A DNA stretch of 64,000 bases from Klebsiella grimontii (GTDB lineage Bacteria; Pseudomonadota; Gammaproteobacteria; Enterobacterales; Enterobacteriaceae): assembly GCF_900200035.1 (NCBI RefSeq), contig NZ_FZTC01000019.1:558001-622000 (forward strand), given 5' to 3'. The position numbers and the translations under genes were made by a program. Under the pieces are notes generated by a model. The model was not told where the DNA came from. It ran no database searches and saw only the letters and a program-made list of their open reading frames with translations. Positions 58,031 through 64,000 of the stretch are shown here, in pieces (within the stretch, counting starts at the first letter, position 1; each line of letters begins with the position of its first letter).

Positions 58031-58747
58031 ATGAATAAAATTGTTTTCGTTGAGGACGATGCCGAGGTCGGCGCACTGATTGCCGCCTACCTTGGCAAAC
58101 ACGATATGGACGTGGTGGTAGAACCGCGCGGCGACCGGGCGGAAGAGGTTATCGCGCGCGAAAAGCCCGATCTGGTGCTGCTGGATATCATGCTGCCGGG
58201 TAAAGACGGTATGACGCTGTGCCGCGATTTGCGCGGCCAATGGCAGGGCCCCATCGTCCTGCTCACTTCGCTGGACAGCGATATGAACCATATTCTCTCT
58301 CTCGAAATGGGCGCCAGCGATTATATCCTGAAAACCACGCCGCCCGCGGTGCTGTTAGCCCGCCTGCGCCTGCATTTGCGTCAGCACGTCGCCGTGCCGG
58401 AAGGTAGCGTCCCCTCCTCCCTCACCCCGCATAAAGCCATCACCTTTGGCTCCCTGAGCATCGATCCGGTCAATCGCCAGGTCATGCTCAGCGGCGAAAG
58501 CGTCGCGTTATCCACCGCGGATTTCGATCTGCTGTGGGAGCTGGCGACGCACGCCGGACAAATTATGGATCGCGACGCGTTATTAAAAAACCTGCGCGGC
58601 GTCAGCTACGATGGTATGGACCGCAGCGTCGACGTTGCCATTTCGCGGCTGCGCAAAAAGCTTCTCGACAATGCGACCGAGCCCTATCGCATCAAAACGG
58701 TACGCAATAAAGGCTATCTGTTCGCCCCCCACGCCTGGGACAATTAA
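58031..58747 (+). CDS. rstA: Response regulator RstA
   Basis: This 238-residue OmpR/PhoB-type response regulator has receiver residues Asp9-10, phosphoacceptor Asp52 in LVLLDIMLPGKDGM and the Lys in YILKTTPP. The winged-helix output domain (about 135-235) contains DRSVDVAISRLRKKL and ends YRIKTVRNKGYLFAP. I start at 58031 (MNKIVFVEDD), equivalent to E. coli; an in-frame ATG at 58010 would add seven residues. RstA controls asr, whose box is at 3104. Unlike in E. coli, rstB does not follow directly. Confidence 0.95.
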   Translation: MNKIVFVEDDAEVGALIAAYLGKHDMDVVVEPRGDRAEEVIAREKPDLVLLDIMLPGKDGMTLCRDLRGQWQGPIVLLTSLDSDMNHILSLEMGASDYILKTTPPAVLLARLRLHLRQHVAVPEGSVPSSLTPHKAITFGSLSIDPVNRQVMLSGESVALSTADFDLLWELATHAGQIMDRDALLKNLRGVSYDGMDRSVDVAISRLRKKLLDNATEPYRIKTVRNKGYLFAPHAWDN

Positions 58748-58998
58748 TTCACGGGTCAGCTGTGAGTGCAGGTTAAGTCGCCACAGTCACTGCACCCTCC
58801 TGTTAATGATTAACTATTCTTAAAACAAGCGTTGCGCTTAATGCAAAACTGGCGAATCCGGAACCGATCGGCGCAAAACATTCTAATGTGGTGGTAACCA
58901 TGGCGATTGTGCCACTATCGATACCCGCCGCGAGTATAGAGCTTCACACCATGAGTGGGTTGGGATGACCGAAATATCTACTGTACGGGGGTATTTAA

Positions 58999-60771
58999 AT
59001 GTTGAGCGATCTCAGCAACGATGAAAGTAAAAGACGCGCGGCGATTGACCTGTTAAAAAATCCCGACGAGGGACGGGACGAAGCATTAAAGAAGTATACG
59101 CATCTGGTCTGCCAGTTGCTGAAAATGCCGATGAGTTTTGTCTCGGTGCTGGATGATGAAAAGCAATATATCAAATCCGCTCAGAATATCGCCGCCACGG
59201 AAACCCGCCTGGGCGACGCATTTTGCGAACAGACCTTGAAACAGGGTAAAACGTTCATTTGTCGTGATACGCATCAGCACCCGGTTTTTCAGCGCGATCG
59301 CGCCGTCAGAGAAGCGCCGTTCATTCGTTTTTATGCGGGATGCCCGCTGACAACCCGGGATGGGGTGGCCGTGGGTACCTTGAGTATCCTTGATACGCAA
59401 CCCAGGGAACTTTCCGACGAGCAGGTCGCTATCTTTAACACGCTGGCCGAGCTGGTATCGGACTTCTTAGCCTCCTGGCACTCGGTAGGCTATACCGACG
59501 TCGTCACGCTATTACCCAATCGTCAGCGCCTGCTGAAGGACATTGAGGTGTCGGCGGTGAGCGCTTTCCGGCTGGTCATCATTGACTGCATTGATATGCC
59601 CTTTGCCTACGAGATGGCCCGCTCATTGGGGATGATTGCCGTAGAAAACTTACTTCGCGACATGACCGCTCAGCTGCAGGCACGTCTGCCTCTCGCGGGC
59701 CAGCTTTACGCCGTGGCGGTCGGACGATTTGCTTTTTTAACGCCTGAGCCAACGGCTCTGTCGCTGGAAAACATTGCCCAAAACCTTCAGGGAACCCAGG
59801 CCAGGATTGGCCCGGAAGTTCCCCTGGATTTGGATATTCACATGGGTGACTCCGGGCTGTGCGACAGCACCCTGACGCCGAATGAAATTCTGCGTCGTGC
59901 GGTGAGCGCCTTGCATGAGGCGATAAGCCAGGGGCACCGTTTTACCACCTATAATGACGCCCTGGATACCCGCAAAAAGAGGGATTTCAGCCTGCTGACC
60001 GAACTCAGACAAACGCTGCAGGGAAACCAGGGCTTATATCTGGTCTATCAGCCGAAAATCTCGCTGGCGACCGGGCGCGTGACGGGTGCTGAAGCGCTGG
60101 TCAGATGGAAGCATCCGACAAACGGCGAAATCCTGCCCGGCGAATTTATCCCGCTGGTCGAAAAGACCAGCCTGATGCGTGAGCTCACGGCCTGGGTTAT
60201 CGATCGCACTATCGCGCAGCTGAGCGAGTGGCGGGACCAGGGACTGACTCTGCCGGTGTCAATTAATCTGGCCGCCAGTGACTTTTCTCGGCCCGATTTC
60301 GCTGAGGAGCTTGAACAGAAACTGCGGAATGCGTCTCTTGAGCCGGCGCTGCTGGGATTGGAGTGTCTGGAAACCGAGAAGATGCTTGAAAGTCCGGCCG
60401 CGCTTAACGGGTTGAACATGCTTAAAAAACGTGGATTTAAAATTTCTCTGGATGACTTTGGTTCGGGATACAGCAACATTAATTACCTGCGGCAAATGCC
60501 CCTGGACATCATCAAACTCGACCGGTCTATTGTGAGTCATATTGTCGACGAAAAAGCCAGCCGCATTATTGTGCGTAACGTTATCAAGCTTCTCAAGCAG
60601 CTCGATTACATCGTCCTGGCCGAAGGCGTCGAGGATCGCAAAACGGTCGAGATCTTGCGAAGCCTCGGCTGCGATGAGGTTCAGGGCTATTTCTATGCCA
60701 GGCCAATGGTTTCTGCAGATTTTGCAGCATGGTCCCGCGCCAGAAACGCAGCGCCGGAAATAAACCCCTGA
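58999..60771 (+). CDS. GAF-GGDEF(degenerate)-EAL phosphodiesterase
   Basis: This 590-residue protein without membrane helices sits between rstA and rstB. A GAF domain (about 25-160) begins it. The GGDEF domain (about 165-325) has VGRFAFL where GGDEF should be, so it cannot make cyclic di-GMP. The EAL domain (about 335-580) keeps EALVRW at 365, NLAASDF, ECLETE, DDFGSGYSN, KLDRSIV and AEGVE, consistent with an active phosphodiesterase. The position breaks the usual rstAB pair, so it may be an inserted gene with its own promoter in the 251-base gap before it. GAF ligand unknown. Confidence 0.88.
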   Translation: MLSDLSNDESKRRAAIDLLKNPDEGRDEALKKYTHLVCQLLKMPMSFVSVLDDEKQYIKSAQNIAATETRLGDAFCEQTLKQGKTFICRDTHQHPVFQRDRAVREAPFIRFYAGCPLTTRDGVAVGTLSILDTQPRELSDEQVAIFNTLAELVSDFLASWHSVGYTDVVTLLPNRQRLLKDIEVSAVSAFRLVIIDCIDMPFAYEMARSLGMIAVENLLRDMTAQLQARLPLAGQLYAVAVGRFAFLTPEPTALSLENIAQNLQGTQARIGPEVPLDLDIHMGDSGLCDSTLTPNEILRRAVSALHEAISQGHRFTTYNDALDTRKKRDFSLLTELRQTLQGNQGLYLVYQPKISLATGRVTGAEALVRWKHPTNGEILPGEFIPLVEKTSLMRELTAWVIDRTIAQLSEWRDQGLTLPVSINLAASDFSRPDFAEELEQKLRNASLEPALLGLECLETEKMLESPAALNGLNMLKKRGFKISLDDFGSGYSNINYLRQMPLDIIKLDRSIVSHIVDEKASRIIVRNVIKLLKQLDYIVLAEGVEDRKTVEILRSLGCDEVQGYFYARPMVSADFAAWSRARNAAPEINP

Positions 60772-61250
60772 AGGGCATCGCCGTTTTCGTAGCAAATGAT
60801 CGGACGCATCGGCGGTTACGCAAGGTTCTTGCTGACCAAAATGCCCCACGTTCAGTCGCGCTAACCGTACCAGCCAGCTGGTTTCTAGCCGAAATTGCCA
60901 TATAACGTCCAGCAGAGATGAGAAAAGGTGTTATATCAAGTTGAACCCTCCTCACCTATAACCACTTTCTTATAATGGTTTTTTGACAAGCTTACGCGAC
61001 GGCGTCAGCACTCGCTTGCTATGGGCTCCTCGAGTGTGCGCAATCAAGATTGCCGGGTGTGTCGACTGCCCGCCGCATAACTTATGCAGAGCGGATGTTG
61101 TCAGCCGGTGCGAACCCTGCTTTCATAGCGAATCCAGCGGCGGATGAAAATGCAGAAAGGGGTTTTCACGAAGTTTCTGCCGGGGAAAATGCCCTCATGA
61201 TGCCTCTGAGGGTATGAGAAAGGCATTTAACCTTTTTTAAGTGAGATTTA
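60772..61250. other. Gap between the phosphodiesterase and rstB
   Basis: About 480 bases with no supported gene. A perfect TATAAT lies at 60971-60976 without a good -35 at 17 bases, and a TTGACA at 60983 lacks a good -10. One of these may be part of a separate rstB promoter, needed because rstB has been moved away from rstA. Confidence 0.4.
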
Positions 61251-62552
61251 ATGAAAAAGCTGTTTGTGCAGTTTTACCTGCTGCTGTTCGTCTGCTTCCT
61301 GGTGATGACTATGATGGTTGGCCTGGTGTACAAATTCACCGCCGAACGCGCCGGGCGTCAGTCTCTGGACGATTTAATGAAAAGCTCGCTCTATCTGATG
61401 CGCAGCGAGCTGCGGGAGATCCCGCCGCGCGACTGGAGCAAAACGCTTAAAGAGCTGGATCTCAATCTCTCTTTCGATCTGCATATCGAACCCATCAGCA
61501 AATTCAAGCTGTCGGAGAACTCGATGCAGCATCTGCGTGCCGGGGATATCGTCGCTCTCGACGATCAGTACACCTTTATCCAGCGCATCCCGCGCAGCCA
61601 CTACGTGCTTTCCGTCGGCCCGGTGCCCTATCTCTATTTTTTGCACGAGATGCGCCTGCTCGATCTGGCCCTGATGGCTTTTATCGCCATCTCGCTGGCC
61701 TTCCCGGTATTTATCTGGATGCGTCCGCACTGGCAGGACATGCTGCGTATTGAGACCGCCGCCCAGCGCTTCGGCGACGGACATCTTAGCGAACGCATTC
61801 ATTTCGACAGCATGTCCAGCTTCGAACGGCTGGGCGTGGCGTTTAATCAGATGGCCGATAATATCAACGCGCTTATCGCCAGCAAAAAACAGCTGATCGA
61901 TGGTATCGCCCATGAGCTGCGAACCCCGCTGGTGCGTCTGCGCTATCGTCTCGAGATGAGCGAGAACCTCACCGAAGCCGAATCTCTGGCGTTGAACCGC
62001 GACATCGGCCAGCTGGAAGCGCTGATTGAAGAGCTGCTGACCTACGCGCGGCTTGACCGTCCGCAGAACGAACTGAAGCTGACGACCCCCGATTTCCCGG
62101 CGTGGATCCGCGATCATGTGGAAGATATTCAAACGGTTAATCCCCAGCGCGAGGTCGCGCCAGGCGACATTTTGGCCGGCAATTACGGCGCGCTGGATAT
62201 GCGCCTGATGGAACGGGTGCTGGATAATCTGGTGAACAACGCCCTGCGCTACAGCAATCGGCGTATTCAGGTCGGCCTGACGCTGCAGGGTTCGCGGGCG
62301 ACGCTGCGGGTCGAAGATGATGGTCCCGGTATCGCGCCTGCTGAGCGCGAGAGAGTTTTCGAGCCTTTCGTACGCCTCGACCCCAGCCGCGATCGCGCCA
62401 CCGGCGGCTGTGGCCTCGGTTTAGCTATCGTTCACAGTATCGCCCAGGCTATGGCCGGGGAAGTCCATTGCGAAGAGAGCGCGCTGGGCGGAGCCTGTTT
62501 TTGCTTTAGCTGGCCGGTGTATCATCAGCTGCCGAATTTTACCTCCGCCTGA
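61251..62552 (+). CDS. rstB: Sensor histidine kinase RstB
   Basis: This 433-residue inner-membrane kinase is the partner of RstA. Helices at about residues 5-27 and 137-157 flank a periplasmic domain. HAMP (about 158-210) and the phosphoacceptor His221 in IDGIAHELRTPLVRL follow. The ATPase motifs are NLVNNALRYSN, EDDGPGIAP and GGCGLGLAIV. The sequence is intact despite the 2.5-kb separation from rstA. In E. coli RstB responds to acid and links to PhoPQ. Confidence 0.95.
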   Translation: MKKLFVQFYLLLFVCFLVMTMMVGLVYKFTAERAGRQSLDDLMKSSLYLMRSELREIPPRDWSKTLKELDLNLSFDLHIEPISKFKLSENSMQHLRAGDIVALDDQYTFIQRIPRSHYVLSVGPVPYLYFLHEMRLLDLALMAFIAISLAFPVFIWMRPHWQDMLRIETAAQRFGDGHLSERIHFDSMSSFERLGVAFNQMADNINALIASKKQLIDGIAHELRTPLVRLRYRLEMSENLTEAESLALNRDIGQLEALIEELLTYARLDRPQNELKLTTPDFPAWIRDHVEDIQTVNPQREVAPGDILAGNYGALDMRLMERVLDNLVNNALRYSNRRIQVGLTLQGSRATLRVEDDGPGIAPAERERVFEPFVRLDPSRDRATGGCGLGLAIVHSIAQAMAGEVHCEESALGGACFCFSWPVYHQLPNFTSA

Positions 62553-62600
62553 CGAGCCTTTGCGCAGATGCTGAGGTCTGCTATAGTTAAAAAAACGTCA

Positions 62601-62618
62601 AGCATGTTGTAACTAAGG
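62601..62618 (+). other. Replication terminator (Ter) site
   Basis: AGCATGTTGTAACTAAGG matches the Ter core AGNATGTTGTAACTAA in every fixed position and lies directly before tus, like TerB of E. coli. The key G of the GC6 pair is conserved at 62602, on the fork-blocking side. By analogy with TerB, Tus here should stop forks moving toward higher coordinates. It overlaps the expected tus transcription start (TATAGT -10 at 62582), giving autoregulation. Confidence 0.9.
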
Positions 62619-62626
62619 TGGGAAAT

Positions 62627-63559
62627 ATGGCCAGCTATGACCTCGTTGAACGTCTGAACGGCACCTTTCGCCAGCTCGAGCGCGAACTGCAAGAGCTGAA
62701 ACAGTCCCTGAGCCAATGCCGCCTGCTGGCCGCCCGCGTCTTTGAGCTGCCGCCGGTAAGCAAGGATGCGGAACACCAGCCGCTCGACAGCATCAATGTG
62801 GTTCAGCATACCGGCAAAACCGCGCTGGAGATGGCGCTCAGGCACTACAGCCATCTGTTTATCCAGCAGCAGTCGGAAACCCGCAGCAGTAAGGCCGCCG
62901 TGCGCTTGCCCGGCGCGATTTGCCTGCAAACTGACGCCAACCAACAGGCTGAGCTGGCAGGCAAAATCGCCCATATCAACGCCCTCAAAGCAACCTTTGA
63001 GAAGATTATTACCGTCGATTCCGGCCTGCCTGCCGCCGCGCGGTTTGAGTGGGTCCATCGCCACCTGCCGGGGCTTATCACGCTTAGCGCCTACCGTACC
63101 CTGACCCCGCTGCTCGATCCGAGCACCATTCGCTTTGGCTGGGCCAATAAGCACGTGATTAAAAACCTCACCCGTGACCGGGTGCTGATGCAGCTGGAAA
63201 AAAGCCTGCAGTCGCCGCGGGCGGTGCCGCCGTGGACGCGCGAGCAGTGGCAAAGCAAGCTGGAGCGAGAGTATCAGGATATTGCCGCCCTGCCGCAGCG
63301 GGCAAAGCTGAAGATAAAGCGGCCGGTGAAGGTGCAGCCCATCGCCCGGGTCTGGTACAGCGGCGAACAAAAACAGGTGCAATACGCCTGTCCGGGACCG
63401 ATGATTGCGCTGATATCCGGCACGAAGGGGGTCAGCGTGCCGGACCTCGGTGAGTTACTGAACTATGACGCCGAGAACGTACAGTATCGCTATAAACCGC
63501 AGGCGCAGTCGCTCAGGCTTCTGATCCCGCGGCTGCACCTGTGGCTGGCTAGCGAGTAG
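62627..63559 (+). CDS. tus: Replication terminus site-binding protein Tus
   Basis: This 310-residue monomer binds Ter DNA and blocks DnaB helicase in one direction. It aligns along its length with E. coli Tus (309 residues). Nearly invariant parts include [35 protein letters not shown] and [12 protein letters not shown], which contains a helicase-facing/DNA-contacting His. [16 protein letters not shown] forms one of the DNA-contacting strands. I start at 62627 ([11 protein letters not shown]), preceded by AAGGTGG; a GTG at 62618 is less likely. It is convergent with fumC, ends overlapping by 11 bases. Confidence 0.97.
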   Translation: MASYDLVERLNGTFRQLERELQELKQSLSQCRLLAARVFELPPVSKDAEHQPLDSINVVQHTGKTALEMALRHYSHLFIQQQSETRSSKAAVRLPGAICLQTDANQQAELAGKIAHINALKATFEKIITVDSGLPAAARFEWVHRHLPGLITLSAYRTLTPLLDPSTIRFGWANKHVIKNLTRDRVLMQLEKSLQSPRAVPPWTREQWQSKLEREYQDIAALPQRAKLKIKRPVKVQPIARVWYSGEQKQVQYACPGPMIALISGTKGVSVPDLGELLNYDAENVQYRYKPQAQSLRLLIPRLHLWLASE

Positions 63560-64000
63560 GCAGACTGCCCACCATCTCTTGCGGGCGAACCCACCGGTCA
63601 AACTCGTCCTCCGTCAGGTAGCCGAGCGCCAGCGCGGATGCCTTCAGGGTCACCCTCTCTTTGTGCGCCTTTTTGGCAATTTCCGCCGCTTTGTCATAGC
63701 CAATATGGGTGTTCAGCGCGGTGACCAGCATCAGCGACTCATTGAGCAGCTGGCTGATGCGTTCACGATTCGGTTCAATCCCCACCGCGCAGTGCTCGTT
63801 AAAGCTCTCCATCCCATCCGCCAGCAGCCGCACCGATTGCAGGAAGTTGTGGATCACCAGCGGGCGGTAGACGTTGAGCTCAAAGTTGCCCGATGCGCCG
63901 CCAATATTTACCGCGACATCGTTACCCATCACCTGGCAGCACAGCATAGTCAGGGCTTCGCACTGGGTCGGGTTGACTTTGCCGGGCATAATCGACGATC
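63549..64000 (-). CDS. fumC: Class II fumarase FumC, 3' part
   Basis: The C-terminal 150 or so residues are in the window and the rest lies beyond its right edge. The superfamily signature [15 protein letters not shown] is complete at the edge, followed by the helical C-terminal domain (NGL-type segment [33 protein letters not shown]). FumC is the iron-free, oxygen-stable fumarase, complementing the class I enzyme at 31943. Convergence with tus is as in E. coli. Confidence 0.95.
   Translation of the reverse strand, partial: SSIMPGKVNPTQCEALTMLCCQVMGNDVAVNIGGASGNFELNVYRPLVIHNFLQSVRLLADGMESFNEHCAVGIEPNRERISQLLNESLMLVTALNTHIGYDKAAEIAKKAHKERVTLKASALALGYLTEDEFDRWVRPQEMVGSLPTR

Overview
The window is enterobacterial chromosome, most likely Klebsiella or Raoultella. 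It is GC-rich in genes with AT-rich gaps. The backbone matches the replication-terminus region of Escherichia coli in two blocks: ynfM, asr, ydgU, ydgD, mdtIJ, tqsA at the left, and pntAB, ydgH, ydgI, folM, ydgC, rstA, rstB, tus, fumC at the right. Between them lie catabolic clusters typical of Klebsiella plus the fnr/abg block. A Ter site sits just in front of tus, so the right end is at a replication fork trap. No tRNA, rRNA, CRISPR array, prophage or insertion sequence was seen.

Layout. 1-10.1 kb: ynfM (cut by the window start), an M32 carboxypeptidase, asr behind an RstA box, ydgU, a deletion scar holding the 3' remnants of a LysE permease and a LysR regulator, a periplasmic protease (ydgD), a GGDEF-EAL protein, mdtJI and tqsA. 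10.1-18.6 kb: a palindromic repeat pair, then the complete malonate decarboxylase operon mdcABCDEFGH with mdcR convergent. 18.7-23.5 kb: mqo, a MurQ-like SIS protein, and an SDR with a divergent LysR. 23.6-33.6 kb: a C4-dicarboxylate module with a DcuS/DcuR-like two-component system, ApbE flavin transferase, a three-domain fumarate reductase, a CitT-type antiporter behind a perfect FNR box, and a class I fumarase. 33.7-39.7 kb: the lower beta-ketoadipate operon pcaIJFBDC with divergent pcaR. 39.7-46 kb: smrA and the p-aminobenzoyl-glutamate genes abgR/abgABT. 46-50.7 kb: ogt, fnr, uspE, a small protein and pntB. 50.7-64 kb: pntA, ydgH, ydgI, folM, ydgC, a 1.7-kb AT-rich gap with a second perfect FNR box, rstA, an inserted GAF-EAL phosphodiesterase, rstB, Ter/tus and the 3' end of fumC.

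How the genes work together. Much of the window handles C3/C4 acids and redox balance. Malonate is decarboxylated to acetate. Aromatic breakdown yields succinyl-CoA and acetyl-CoA. Malate is oxidised by Mqo, or dehydrated by fumarase and then reduced to succinate by a soluble, covalently flavinylated fumarate reductase. The last route is probably sensed by the adjacent two-component system and switched on without oxygen by FNR, whose gene lies 17 kb away. The most unusual local features are the split rstA-rstB pair, the FNR box facing unrecognised small ORFs at 57 kb, the LysE/LysR deletion scar, and several unannotated small membrane proteins.
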